A stretch of 64,000 nt of DNA, taken from assembly GCA_030737835.1 (NCBI GenBank), contig JAUJYN010000013.1, forward strand, positions 1-64,000, in the 5' to 3' direction. The position numbers were made by a program, and so were the translations under genes. A model generated the notes under the pieces. It ran no database searches. It was given only the letters and a program-made list of their open reading frames with translations, and had not been told where the DNA came from. The number at the start of each line of letters is the position of its first letter. Positions within the stretch are counted from its first letter, which is position 1. This DNA comes from Acorus gramineus (taxonomy: Eukaryota > Streptophyta > Magnoliopsida > Acorales > Acoraceae). Positions 1 to 11,590 of this stretch are shown piece after piece.

Positions 1-1600
1 TACCTGAGGCTGACCTTCGCACCCACACAAGCCCGTCCAAGATTTGATAAAGTACATTGTCGACTCCCATATATTTTCCGAATGCACTCTTGTATTGCAA
101 AAGACCTTGCTGTTTCATGCCAACCAGAGAGCCCACACAACCGCCAGCACTAGAGATTGTGACACCTTCGCCTGCAAACTTCTGTCTCCCCTCAATTTCA
201 ACTTGTGGCCGGCTTCCCAAAGCCCCTGTAATGACAGGATATGCAAGTCAAAATCTGTTGCCACCTTAAGTAACGCCCAGAGATTCATTGCAATTGAGCA
301 AGTCACAAAAAGATGCTCCAGAGTCTCCACCTCCATCTCGCACATTGGACAAAGAATGTTCGACTGAAAAGACCACTTTGCTCTATATGTTTTGGTGAGA
401 ACTCTTTCTTGAAACATAAGCCAGATGAAAGCCTTCACCTTCAATGGAGTTTTTGGACCCCATATTTCACGCCACTTCAAAGCTGTCGATAATAAGTGAG
501 GATGGTCTCTTCTCAACCACTTATAACAACTTCTGATTGAGAACCCCCTGTCGAGGTTGCAGACTCCAAACTGCCTCATCTGGAAGATCGAGTACATCAA
601 CTAAAGAGAGTTCCAACAACACTCAGAAAAGACCACCTCCTCCTCCTCCGAGAGCTCACGGGACAACATGATTGACCAAATACGGCTCGAGCCCTGACTC
701 ACCCTGAAATGACATACTCGACCCAAAGGAGCCATAGAGAGGTCAAAAATACTTTGAAGACTACTACGTGGACCATCACTGAGGCAATGATCGTGACAGA
801 ACAAAACAGAGCTTCCATCACCCACCTTCCATCTGATTGCCACAGAAAACTGATCTGTCTCACAGACAGGATATCACACCTAATTCTTGATACCCTCAGA
901 GTCACACGTGGAAAGCGGTGTGACAGGACACCCCAACTCGGTATCTCACCTCGACGATTCGATGCCACATCAAAGAGCTGTGCTGAATCCATCTCCACTT
1001 CCATTAGTACAATAGGGCTATATTCACATCTTCTAAGTTTAGAATGCTAGCCCACACCCCCCTTCCTTTCTACTACTGCGAATCCAGTCCTACTTGACTA
1101 AGTGAACCTTGTTCATATCCGTTCCTGCCCCTTCTATAGAAAGCGCCGCCGAATGCCTCTAATCTTTGAAAAACCCCTTTCCGGATTTTAAATAGAGAGA
1201 GGTAAAATATTGGAAGGTTGGAAAGTACCAACTCCATAAGAGTCATACGGGCTCCTAAACTGAGAACCCTACTCTGCCACCATTCTATTCTCCTTTCAAA
1301 CCGTTGGACCAAAGGAACCCACATCTCCGCTTTAAGTTTACCCAACTGTAATGGAAGTCCGAGATGTTGCGTTGGAAACGAGGCCATTTGACACCCCATG
1401 ATTCCAGCAAAGACAGACAACTCACCACCACTCAAGTTGATACCTAGCATTGCACTTTTACTGAAATTAATGTGCAGGCCAGAGAGGAATTCAAAACATT
1501 GACGTATGAATTTGACACCTCCGCTACACATAGGATCACAGTATCATCTAATGTAATGATGTCTTTAAGACCTCTAGCATGTTGGGAACGGACACCCTCC
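1..1600 (-). mobile_element. LINE (non-LTR retrotransposon) fragment, reverse transcriptase C-terminal half
   Basis: Three open stretches on the minus strand (about 1600-1073, 843-601, 600-115) read as one decayed plant LINE ORF2. The first has an LDDTVIL box (the FADDT-type catalytic loop, first residue changed) and then the HLGLPLQLG and RMTLMELVLSNLPIFYLSLF stretches typical of the RT thumb region. The second has the WKVGDGSSVLFCHDHC region. The third has the zf-RVT domain, with WGPKTPLKVKAFIWLMFQER, a CPMC...ETLEHLFVTC zinc-binding pattern and a WALWLA tail. Family knowledge: L1-like LINEs encode this order. The frames are separated by frameshifts or stops, so it is a pseudogene. The 5' part of RT is missing beyond about 1600 and the 3' end lies outside the window. 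Confidence 0.85.
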
Positions 1601-3000
1601 CTTTAGGAATCTAATGGGGATTGAGCCTCACCGTGTGGAGGCTGAAAAAAAACATGGAAAATTGTTCCCTCATGGGCTTGGTGTTGTTGGTCTTAGGCTT
1701 GAGTCCTTGGTTGTTAAAAGGAAGGATAATGTTATGTCCAGCCTCATTTTCAGCCTCAATTTTAGTCTACATGTGTTTTAAATTTTTTTAAAAATAGTAT
1801 ACCTTATTTAATGAGGTACGTGCTTTATAAAAAGTGAAGCATATACTCCAATGAATTGCATGGATGCATTTATAGAAAATGTAAAAAAATTCTTTCAAAG
1901 CATATGCCTTGTTAACGTGAGCATATGCGTCGTTAATTTTCTATCGACACATATAGAGCTGGAATTGGGGCTGGAAATAGATCTGGGTGTAATAGCGCGC
2001 CCTAAAAGGAAAACAAAGACCTAAAAAAAATTGTAACTACTTATTTAGGGTTGTTTTCACAAATTACGAAGGGTCACAAATCTTAAAAAAAATGGAATTA
2101 GTTTTTTTGTATTTTACTCAACTCCTTTTGATATATATCAAGCAGTTTATCACCTACCTTTAACTATTTCCCTGTCAAAAGAGGCTTGAGAGGACAGAGG
2201 AAGGACAAGTTATAGACTTGTTGTGATCCACATAATTTTATCTGTAAATAATACTATAGTAGAAAAAATACATATGCCACCCGAATCAATCATGAACACA
2301 ATCAGAAAAATATAAAAACAAACAAATCACAAAGAAATTTTATCCAATTTAATAGGGTTCGGCATAAGGCTACATCTAGGGGACTCTCGCAACGATCCAC
2401 TAATTATAATGAGACTATTATTCTTTCAAATGATCAAATCCTAGAGGTAGATACACTAATTTTTTACTGTCAAAAGAAAGAAAATTATCTCAAGCAACAC
2501 TTTAAAATTAAACACATTTGATCATATAGAAAACTACTTAAGGGATATATAGAAGGAAGATAGAAAAAGGCCAGAAACTGAAACTTAGGGGATAAATGGC
2601 TAGAAACCCAACGGTTACTTCAAACCAGCCACCCCATACCCTACAACTTCATTCAACAAACTGGCGGAAACCCTTGGCCTAAACCCTTGAAAACTTGGCC
2701 ACATCTCCAAGATGGAACATAAAGTTGTCATTAAATGCTGATCATAGTGACGGTTTGTTTAACTTCGCTGTCCCTCTCTGCCAGCTGATAGCACCTAAGT
2801 GCCTGATTTCACCGCCAACCAAGGATAGGACATAAAGCGAAAAATGATGACTGGAGGCATCTTAGAACCGGCCGCTTGATGCCCGACAGTTGTATCAAAG
2901 TAGATGTCTGGACAAAAATGTTAGAACAAAGATATAAATTTTCAAGGGGAAAATTTATCTAAACCCACCATATTACCGAGTCCATCACATTGTCTAGAAA
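1601..3000. other. AT-rich spacer without a recognised gene
   Basis: Mostly AT-rich DNA with stops in all frames. It holds short homopolymers and one stretch (1880-1990) repeated near 49145-49203/50903. The 2600-2900 segment has more mixed composition and may be an old LTR, but no ends or coding remnants can be shown. Confidence 0.5.
1880..1990 (+). repeat. Dispersed repeat matching both flanks of the Helitron (empty site)
   Basis: The segment containing TTTTCTATCGACACATATAG matches 49145-49203 on its left and 50903-50925 on its right. Together these flank the Helitron at 49204-50902, so this copy keeps the uninterrupted arrangement. Similarity is visible by eye over roughly 100 bases with substitutions. 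The parent repeat type is unknown. It could be the 5' region of the TTF-type hAT element whose coding start lies at 49049. Confidence 0.6.
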
Positions 3001-3260
3001 ACAAATCATTGCATCCCCTTTTAGTATAAATAGGGGGGACCATTTACTTGAAAAAGGCATCCACAAAATCAAAGAAATTATTCACAACACTTCATTCACC
3101 ACTACCCCACTCACCCCCACTAAGCCGATTGGGGGGCGAGAGAGAGAGCGAGCTTTAGTTGAGAGAGAAAGAACCCCACTTACCCCCACCAAATTCCACT
3201 CTCCAAAAACACTCTACACCAATGTTTTAAGCCCAGGTTGCCCTAGCCAAAATAACCAAA
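3001..3260 (+). promoter_or_regulatory. TATA box and leader-like stretch of a probable old LTR
   Basis: TATAAATAG at 3025-3033 is followed by a purine/pyrimidine-biased stretch (ACCCCACTCACCCCCACT, GAGAGAGAGCGAG) like the leader of plant LTR promoters. No matching partner LTR, primer site or coding remnant is visible, so the assignment to an LTR is inference. The open frame over 2990-3310 has no recognisable domain. Confidence 0.3.
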
Positions 3261-4165
3261 TCCCCCAATACCTAGGTGCTGTCCAAAGATCCAAAATATC
3301 CAAAACCTAGGTATCCGATGGCTAGTCCAAACCACTAGGGGCTTTGAGGCGGCTAGATCCAAGCAGCCGGCAGATTATTGCAATTTCCCCCTTCTTTTAG
3401 CAGTTTCAAAGTTTTTGTCAAGCAGAAAGACTACCAGTTTTAAACCTCAAAGTGCAGTCAGCTGTAGCTTTAAGAGGAGAACCCTACAATCTACCCCAGT
3501 GAGGCGGATCAATAGCAACATCATCTTTTCTTGCTTTTTAATAAAGCAGGTGGCGATCACACCCAAATCTTATCTTTTTGAGAGGCTATCAGGTAGCTCA
3601 GAAATGATTCTCTGAGCAGTGATCTAACTAGTCATGAGATGGACCAGAATCAAGCATCCAAAAGAACCCCAAATTCTCATACCGACACTAGGGAGTAGCA
3701 CCATTATCCAAAAAAGAAAAAATAAAAAAGAAAAGAGGAACATTGAATATAGAAGGGGGGACCGGGAGAGGGGTTCAATGTAGGACTCTCACCACCAGGT
3801 TGAACCACCACCAGTTCTTTAGGCAGTTGCAAAGCCGTAAATTGAAATGAATTCAATGTTTTTTTTTTCTTCTATTTGATAATAACCAAAGAACAATGGT
3901 ATATTCTCAGCTCACATGTGCATCTCCACCGTAGCTTAGATTTTTTTTAAAGGAAATTGTAGGCATATATATCTATTTCATTAAGTAACATAATAAACAA
4001 TGTTTGATGTGAGGATGAGATAAATAAAGAGAACATAAAACACAATTAACCAAAGTAAAGAAAAAAAAACAAGCATGATAAAGGAACCGGGTAGATAAGA
4101 TATCTACCTAGTTTCACCCCACCAGATGCTTAATCCACTCGCAGAAGATTCTCTCCAACATGGAT
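3261..4165. other. Spacer without a recognised gene
   Basis: Mixed and AT-rich sequence with A/T runs. No conserved coding frame, terminal repeats or RNA gene is seen. Confidence 0.5.
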
Positions 4166-4169
4166 ACGA

Positions 4170-4404
4170 GTTGCCTTGGTCAACTGATGCCCCACTCAAT
4201 GACACTAAGTCATACCATCTCCCAAACAGAGTCAAAATAGAATAGCGAGTCTGTAAAGATCACCGCATTCTGGTACGTTAGCCAAATTGCCCAAATGCAA
4301 GCACAATAGCTTGATTTTCTTATCCAGGTAAGTCCGGATTTCAATTCTTCTATTCTTTCACATGTGAAGTTATGAATCTTCAATGTAATTGAATTCGGGC
4401 TCAA
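4170..4404 (-). mobile_element. Short LINE 3'-terminal remnant
   Basis: The minus-strand frame 4404-4210 contains CACIWAIWLTYQNAVIFTD followed by a VWEM tail. This resembles the conserved end of plant LINE ORF2 after the zf-RVT domain (compare VVWALWLA at the end of the LINE at 1-600). Only about 65 codons remain and no poly(A) tail or target duplication is seen, so the call rests on one motif. Confidence 0.4.
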
Positions 4405-4685
4405 AATGTTTTAAATAGGAACAATCATAATTTATTTATATTACAAAATTAATATAAAAAATACAATGCATCCAATTAAAAACAAAACATGCGCCAAAAT
4501 GTTGCCCACGTGATTGAAATCTATGAATTAAATAACTATTGATGGAATTAAAAATAATTATGGTTTCACAAAAGAACCATAGTAAAAAAAACTATTCCAA
4601 ATTTCTCGTTGGTTATATGTTTCCAAAAGTACTCGGATCTTATATACTTTTGTTCATGCACAGAATTATGTGTTTATATGTTTAA

Positions 4686-5975
4686 TAAATTACAGTTTGT
4701 CTGATTTACAAACGTGCATGTACCGTGACACATTAAACACTTAAATGAACGTGTGTAGTAAGCGACCTGTGACTTCAAAAAATCAAATTTAATTAAGATT
4801 TAAGAGCCCATGTGTACTGATATTGAAATCTGTTGTTACCCCTCAATGTTATGAAGTGACAGATTTGGCTGTTCAAACTCTTGTGACTGTTTAAAACTAA
4901 AATATGCTTAATGTTAGTAGATAACCATCCAAAGGGTGCATGGAAGAGTCAACAACAGAAGGAAGTGAACCGTCAAAGTCGTATTCTTTTGGACGATTAA
5001 CATTTATTTTTAAGTGCATTGAATACGCAGAGCATCGCTTATCCGGCCGGTATCATGCATCTACTAGTGATGGGGGCTCCCAAAAGTTGTTATTTAAGAC
5101 CTGGTTTGACATTAGGATAAGGTATTGAAATAAAGAAATAATTGAATTAAATCACATGTTATCTAATACGGTATAAAAAAAAAGATAAAACATGGACAAT
5201 TATCCGTATTTTAAGAGAAAAAGTGGAGATATTTTGTTCTAGGTAAAAGGTGGAACATACTTTAGCCTTATTTTTTAATCGCATTTTGTAAAACATTGAC
5301 AACTTTTATGATTGTCCTTCCCAATAAAATGAAAACCCAAAACTTCATAAAACAAAAACCAACAATATATTAATGCTCCACTAATAGAAATGATAGACTT
5401 GATATTTTTAATTTATTTTGAAATTATTTTATATTTTAGATCATGTGATCCAAATACAAAGTTAAGGATAAGAATATAAAAAAATGAGATAAAAAAATGT
5501 ATTAGCAAATGTAAATCTGGATACTATCCTAGCCTTTAGGTGACACAAAATATCTCAATTTTCATTTCAAAATCAGGATAACTGTCCGCAATTTATTCAA
5601 ATTATTTTTTATAACAATGGGGATAAGCTGTTCTTCCACTCATTTATCCCCATAATTATCCCTTATATCAACACTTATCCCCTTACCAAACCAGCCCTAA
5701 AAAATTTGCTTGATGTGATTAACGAGCCCAAAAAGTATTTGCTAATATTATTTAGGATTTCTTTTCTTTATTTGGGAATCTATGATTTAGTATTAACAGC
5801 CTGCAATATTACATCAGCCCTTAAAAAAGGGTCAATCTCCATCAAAATACATATAGAACCGTCATGTATATCTTGGGCATAATATAAGCTTCTTGAACCA
5901 AAATAACTTTTTGAGACAAAATCTACTCAGTTTTGTTGCCATCAATACATAAAAGACTGATATCTATTGAGGAGG
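4686..5975 (+). repeat. Repeat A1: relic of kinase-upstream DNA, interrupted by a MITE
   Basis: The blocks 4686-5097 and 5698-5975 match 51525-51975 and 53510-53745 (A2), and more distantly the reverse complement of 57880-58335 (B1) and 61690-62487 (B2). Landmarks in order are GACAGATTTGGCTGTTCAA, GGACGATTAACATTTA, GGGCTCCCAAAAG, CAATATTACATCAG and ATATCTTGGGCATAA. B1 is the immediate upstream region of the MAPKKK gene, so A1 is read as a duplicated upstream region oriented plus. No kinase coding sequence follows it: the DNA after about 5975 is retrotransposon-related. The element could instead be an unrecognised repeat that happens to lie before the kinase gene. Confidence 0.7.
5098..5697. 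mobile_element. Harbinger/Tourist-like MITE, 600 bp
   Basis: The ends are imperfect inverted repeats (left GACCTGGTTTGACATTAGG, right reverse complement GGGCTGGTTTGGTAAGGG), flanked on both sides by TAA at 5095-5097 and 5698-5700. The 3-bp TWA duplication and GG(N)CTGGTTTG-type ends are those of PIF/Harbinger MITEs. The paralogous repeat A2 lacks the insert and reads straight from TTATTTAA into GCTTGATGTGATTAACGAG (51905-51935), giving an empty site. There is no coding capacity; the interior is AT-rich. Confidence 0.8.
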
Positions 5976-6637
5976 ATAATTTCCCCTACAATTTAATTTG
6001 TAAAAGTAGGATTAAAACTCGGATCGGATTTTTTGTAGAAGAGAAAATTAATTTGGTAGTTTGAATCTGTTTTTGACTGAGGTTGATTGACCGGGATTGA
6101 TTGGCTGTGAATTACTGATTGGGCCTTTAGAGTGCTGTCGCGCGACCTCTTTATAGGCTGCCTACGTATCCCTTGGGGATCAAGTCACACATAGTTCCTT
6201 TACTGACCTTGTAACTGTTTTGCCACTAAGTGTTTAGTGGGTTTTTTTTCTAGGGAAACGTTCCCCACATCGGACCCTTGATTACCCACATTTCGTAAGT
6301 AGTGGGCCTTAATTGCCATCTCGCCTCCGCCCCTCTTGGGGGGTCAAAGATCTGCTCGCCTGATTCCTCGGGATTATCTAATCTGTTCAGGATTTGATGG
6401 CTGATTTGCTGTGTTAGCATTAATGGCGCGTGGCCTCCTATGATGTTTGGAACATCCAAGCGTCAGGGCCTCTTCGGATTTCGTGAAATCCCTTTTCTAG
6501 GCATTAACTGCTCCTTGATATCTACAGCGAATAAGTGCTGCCATCTTTTCGAGGCGTCGCTTCGACAGTATGTAAGGGTCGAAAGGGAAGCGCTCCTCAT
6601 CCCATCTCGCTTTTTCCTTTTGATCTTTGAAAACTCC
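5976..6637 (+). other. Leader/LTR-like stretch of a Tat-type gypsy relative
   Basis: Contains GCCTACGTATCCCTTGGGGA (6161-6180) followed by a CAAGTCACACATAGTTCC stretch, and a thiamine-like GC-richer tract up to the start codon at 6638. Similar sequences precede PF04195-type genes in plant non-autonomous gypsy elements, as far as I recall. No LTR pair or primer site could be delimited. Confidence 0.3.
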
Positions 6638-7376
6638 ATGGATATTGCCACTATCATGGAGAAAACTGCCATTACTGTAGCCCTTCACAGAGAGTTGGGC
6701 ATCTCCTCGAACTTCACGATCGAAGAGTTGGCCGAGGATGAGGTCCCCACTCTCTATCTCGATTCCGTTCTCCTCCATCCCATCTATTTCAAGGATGGGG
6801 GTCTTTCTCTTCCTCTGCCACACTTGGTGGTAGAGTTTCTTGACTTCTTCGGCCTCCACCCTATCTCGGTTGTTCCCAATGTATACCACGTCTTGATGTG
6901 TGTGGTCGCTTTGGGAAGGAGGACTAGGGTTGAACTGTGCTTGATCGAGATCCGCTGGATCTATCAAGTCAAGGCTTCAACCTCCGGACGGTCCCCGTCC
7001 TACTACATCTCTCGCCAGGCCAGGGCGCCAGAACTGGTCCTTGGCATGTCCAGGGGTGAAATCTCTGACTGGCAGAATTACAGGATCCAGGTTCAGGGTC
7101 CTTGGATGCCAGATGGATGGGACTCTTCCCGTCGCCACCTGTGCCGTCTATGGAAGGCGAAGGTAGATGCCCCTAGGCAGGATGTCGAGGAGGTCAAGAA
7201 GGATGACATATCCTAGGTGATGGAGGATTCAGACCAATCGTGGTGGGAGCTTCTCGGATTGGAGGAACCGAGATGTGCGCCATCCGAGGCAAGATTTCTT
7301 GCCGGTGTGGTTGAGCCTGCCGTTGGCCTGGGTTTGGTCCCCCCTCATCCTGCTCCAGTCGAAGGGACGCGGTGAC
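6638..7376 (+). pseudogene. Gypsy-associated gene with PF04195-like domain, copy 1
   Basis: From ATG at 6638 the frame reads MDIATIMEKTAITVALHREL and then LPLPHLVVEFLDFFGLHPIS and VYHVLMCVVALGRR. This is the hydrophobic core of the 'putative gypsy type transposon' domain (PF04195), known in plants as an extra open frame of Tat-like or non-autonomous gypsy elements. Its function is unknown. A stop at 7216 ends the frame, but readable sequence (WWELLGLEEPR) continues past it to about 7376. The N-terminal extension to 6440 shows no domain and is probably leader. A second, diverged copy lies at 8525. Not a host gene. Confidence 0.65.
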
Positions 7377-7410
7377 GCTCTCTGAGGCTCCTCCAGTTGG
7401 GCTCTAGGTC

Positions 7411-8055
7411 ATGTTCCATTGCCCAACCGGTGGACCTTACCTCCTCGCCGGTGCCCTCTTCATCGTCTTCCTCTTCTTTTCTTCATCGTCTGTTCCCCTT
7501 TGGGATATTGTTCCTCCCACCCGTGACATGGACGCTGACACCCCACCGGCGGTGCCCGCGGTGATCCCGGGTGCTGATGCGGATGCTGGTCCTATTCTGG
7601 AGGATCGTCTTCTGGGTGTCAACCTCCCTATGGACGATCCATCTAGGAACTTGCAAGCCTCAGCTCTCGCTGCCGTCCTCTCCATAGATCAACAACTACG
7701 GTCTCTTCGTGAAGCTTGCGAGGGTGATAATGAGGTTCATCTTCTGGACTTCATCAGCGGCTACTGCTTGGGTTATGCTGACCACTCACGTGATTTTCGA
7801 GAGATGAGCAACGAGGAGCTGTCCATACTTCACCGCGCCGCACGGGGAGGAGGTTCCGAGGGAAGGGCCGAGCAGAGAGCCGAACAGAGGGTTGAACATG
7901 TATATTTTTTTTGTGTAATCTTTATCCAATCAGATGAAAAAAAAATACTTTTTGGGTCAACCTTGCTCTTGTCTTGTGTACTCGTGTTGTTTAGCCAGGT
8001 CCTAAAAGAACATAGGCTATCTTCTTCGTTGTATGCTTACTTCTCCCCGCCTTAG
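7411..8055 (+). pseudogene. C-terminal remnant of the same gypsy-associated gene
   Basis: The frame 7528-7900 (MDADTPPAVPAVIPGADADA, later FISGYCLGYADHSRDFREM and an acidic/Arg-rich tail) has the composition of the proline/alanine-rich and C-terminal parts of the PF04195-type protein. Its GYCLGYADHSRDF resembles the CGYRRGYEDRL near the end of copy 2. It is separated from copy 1 by stops. The last 50 codons (hydrophobic, after 7900) look like read-through into 3' flank. Confidence 0.45.
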
Positions 8056-8524
8056 CGCTTCAAAGCTAAGGCACTTTGATTTCAATCGCAAATCGCCCGC
8101 ATTAGGTGACTAGGCTATTTTGCATGAAACGAGTAGATGCCTTGTGATATGCCTTCGATCAGGATGTCCTTGGTCGCGTCCCTCTGGTTGTAACGACCCT
8201 CCCACCGATCAGTCCTTTCATGAGGCCACGTGGAAAGCTAGAGATAGAAATATCATAAACTCGCCACGTAAGTTGCACGTCTGTCGAAACTGACGCCTCG
8301 TCTCCCACGCCAGCTGTCCCTCGATTTCTGCAAAAGATTTCGGCGGCAAATCTTCCACGATCTTAACTTTCGCGCCCTTGCCATGATTGCAGGGAAGTTG
8401 TCGAGGGAGAACCATCCCCTTAATGTAGTCGTCACTAGCTGAGAGAGGAGAGAGAGAATTCAAAAATCAAATCCTCTCCTCGCTTTCAAACCTTGCCTCT
8501 TCTCGCTTTTCTTCTCGCATCGCC
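8056..8524 (+). other. Inter-copy stretch, probable LTR/leader of the second gypsy-associated copy
   Basis: No domain in any frame. The part just before 8525 is CT-rich (CTCTCCTCGCTTTCAAACC...TTCTCGCTTTTC) like a leader, followed by ATG in the context CGCCATGTCG. Confidence 0.35.
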
Positions 8525-10803
8525 ATGTCGACAGACATCGTTCAGAGATTGAGATCGTCTCTGTCAATCCCCGATTCCATCACAATTACGCCTACGCAAG
8601 AGAAGTTCTTTGATCTTATGAAGCATCAGAACCCCGATGCTCTTTACATGTACCCTTCTCAGATGTTGAGAAGTTCCCTTTCTCTTCCTCTCCCCCAACT
8701 GGTTAAGGATTTCATGTGTCGGTTTAAGCTTCACCTGACACAATGTTCTCCTAATCTGTTGAGGGTTCTAATGTGCGTTGTCACCATCAAGCGCTCGCTG
8801 CACCTCGATCTCAGGGTAGACAACATCTACCATTTGTATAACCTAAGGAAAGCAAAGCATGCTTTCTATCTCTAGGCTAGATAAGACATAACTCCTCTCA
8901 TGGAGAAGCTCCCTTCCTCCGACAGTGGGTGGAGAGAGGAGTGTCTCGTGCAGCTGACCGATCCTTGGGAATTTTTGTCCTACGGACCGCATGGTGGGCC
9001 GAAGGTGCCCCGTCATCTTCGTCCGATGAAATTGGGTAAGCATAAAAGCGATTGTCCTTTTAAACCTTTCCCTTCTTCATCAGGACCTGATGAGCTTCTT
9101 TATTTCTTGTCAGATGACCTTGAGCGAGCAACCCCAGATCCTTTGGTGGTGAAGTTTGATCAAATTGCTCATGCCCAAGAACTGGAGGATAAAAATTTCC
9201 GTAAAATTCTTAGCCTCCCAACTTCTTGGTCTGCTGGCTTTTCCTCAGTGGCCGCTGGCACATTGTCGAGCCCCGGCGCTCCTTCTGCTTCTTCTCCCAT
9301 CGTGAACGAGGAGGTGGCTGGACAGCTTGCTGCCCTCAAAGCCAAGTCTGCCTCTGTTTCAAGGAAGAGGCCCAGATTGCCGCTTCCTTCAAAACGAAGG
9401 TCAAAAACGCCTCGCCCTGAATCTTCAGTCCAGGGGGATGAGACAGGAGAGGGGGCGGTCGCCACACCTGGCGCACCTTAAACTCTTCCCTCTGGGGGTT
9501 CAAGTGGACCTCTGGCGGATCAGGAGGCCCATCGAGTCCTACCACTAGCAAGTCGCTAGACGCGGTAGTGGTTCCGTTCTCTCTTGAAGTTGAGGTGGTC
9601 GAGGCCTCCATCCCGGTCATCCCGACATTCGACTTGGCTCGCGCTGAGTTGTCATAAGCCGAGGCCGTCGAGATGGCGCCTCCTTCGACCGTTGTACCTG
9701 GGTCGAGCCCAATCGCGGCGATGGGGGTTACATCCCCTCTCGAAGTTTCCTCAGGGGTACCCTCAGCCCTTATGGTGGAGACTCTATCCTCCATCTCGCC
9801 GTCTGTGATGGTGTCCTCAGTCACTCAGACTGTGGCCGTTCCTTCAGAACCTTCTAGCTCGGATGTTCCTTTTGTCTCGGCCTCGGAGGCCATTCCTTCC
9901 GCGGTAGTCGGTGCTCCGAACTTGGACCCCCTAGGGGTTACATTAGCCAGTAGGGCTATGCCTGCTAGGGCTTCTGCAGCAGCTGCTTCGGCTAGTACCC
10001 TTGCCGGGTGCACCAACAAGGAGGTTGCTCGTGCTCAACTCAGGGGTTGCCTTCTTGAAGACGACGTGGAAAGCGCTCGCCAGGCAATGACTGAGGTGCT
10101 TTTACTCGGCTCGGCTAGAGCATATACAACGTAAGCAACCCTACCCCTTTGCTTCCTTCGTGCCCGACTTCAGAGCTCTGATGATCTGGTTTTTCAGAAC
10201 TCTGTCCTCCAAGCACTCAGCGAGCATGAGCTTGGTGCGAGGAAGGCCGAATCACTGCTGAAAGCATCGCAGGAGCTCACGCATCGTCGAGAGGCACAGC
10301 TTAAGATTGCTAAAGAGCAAACGGTGATCGCAAATCGTGCTCGCCTGGCCACAGAATTAGCTGAATCTTCTGCTCGACGCGACTTGGCTATTGCTGAAGC
10401 TCGCGCTGTGGCCGCTGAGGAGAGAGTGAAAGAGCTTCTCGACTTGAAGCTTTCACAGTCCTTCGACCAAGCCAAGCTTTCTCTGCGAGCAGAAAACGCA
10501 GAGAGACGAGTTGATGTTCTGAAGCAGGAGTTGTGGGATCAACAGGCCGCTATCTCTGGCCTTAGAATTGATGTCGCAGCCGCGTACGAGGACGGGTTGA
10601 CGAAGGGTCGAGAGGGAGCCTTCGCGTCGGTGAAAAACAAGATACATGAGATCTCGGATTCCTTGACGACTTGTGCCGACAAGAATTATGACTGTGGCTA
10701 TCGTCGAGGATATGAAGATAGGTTGAACAATGTCTCTCCTCGTGTTGCTAGCACTTCCTCCCCTAGTTCTGGGTCTGATCCCGATGATGGGTCTCAGAAT
10801 TGA
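8525..10803 (+). pseudogene. Gypsy-associated gene with PF04195-like domain and coiled coil, copy 2
   Basis: The start at 8525 (MSTDIVQRLRSSLSIPDS) leads to SLPLPQLVKDFMCRFKLHLT and LLRVLMCVVTI, the PF04195-like core. A stop or frameshift near 8875 is followed by 8900-9481 (basic, Ser/Pro-rich, with KRPRLPLPSKRRSK like a nuclear-localisation cluster), 9673-10134 (Ser/Ala/Val-rich linker) and 10324-10803, an Ala/Glu/Arg-rich heptad region (ANRARLATELAESSARRDLA) predicted as a coiled coil, ending in GYRRGYEDRL and an acidic tail. The order domain, linker, coiled coil is typical of these plant gypsy accessory proteins. At least three disabling breaks make it non-functional. Biochemical role unknown. 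Confidence 0.6.
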
Positions 10804-10959
10804 CATTTTGTAAAGACAATGTTTTCTTTAAACGACTTGTCCTCTTAATGTCTGCTCGTTTCTTTTCTTGTTTGCATAACGTGTATGCTTAGAGTGCTTG
10901 TTCGCTAGGATAATAGGGACATGCCTTTTCAAAATATAAGCCCATTCAATGGACTAATC

Positions 10960-11185
10960 CTACTTATCCTCACCTCGCGGCCTCCCGAAGCCGGTTGTAG
11001 GGCCTTGGCCATTTGAGACCTTAAAGGACATAGGGGAAGCTTGTACTTCCTAACGACCTCATTTCGTGAGTGTATCCTATGCATTCCATGTCTTGTTGGC
11101 CCTTGGAGACCACAGTGGGCATAGGGGAAGCTTGTACTCCCTAACAACCTCACCTTGTGAGTGTATCCTATGCCTTCCACTTTTT
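10960..11185 (+). repeat. Tandem duplication of an approximately 80-bp unit
   Basis: A unit with GACATAGGGGAAGCTTGTAC, CCTAACGACCTCA, and GAGTGTATCCTATGC occurs at about 11027-11090 and again at 11110-11180 with few changes. It lies between the gypsy-associated gene and the LTR of element X. Unknown role; perhaps 3' untranslated repeat of the older element. Confidence 0.65.
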
Positions 11186-11590
11186 ATTGCCTTTTACTCG
11201 AGTGCCTAATCGATGGATGGGGCGTCCCCAGCGCGGCTTTCACGAAGAGTACTCATCCGATCGACCTGAACTGGATCAATGCGCGACCTCCAGAAAGTGC
11301 TTTCCTCGCGACCTCTTTCCAAGAGTGCTTATTTGAAACCAAGTTCTCGCGCGACCTCGAACATGCTTTCATTCAAATAAAATATTCACAACGAATAGAA
11401 ACCAAGTGAAAAACTTTTTATTTCAAAAGTAGTACTTTTTCAGATGCATTACATTGCGAGGTCTTATGAGTGACTCTCCATTCATTCGTTCCAGATAATA
11501 ATCTCCTTTTGGACCCAGCCTGACGACCTTATACGATCCCTCCTAACTGGGTCAAAGCTTTCCATCAGATCGTTTCCAGGATTCGGGGAA
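11186..11590. other. Remnant of the older gypsy element bordering element X
   Basis: Holds GCGCGACCTC repeats and a stretch CTCCTAACTGGGTCAAAGC. No clear frame. The LTR of element X begins directly after GGATTCGGGGAA. Confidence 0.4.

Noticed and set aside
2990..3310. Open frame of 106 codons after a TATA box
   Set aside because: No conserved motif, low-complexity Pro/Thr/Arg content; more likely an LTR leader.
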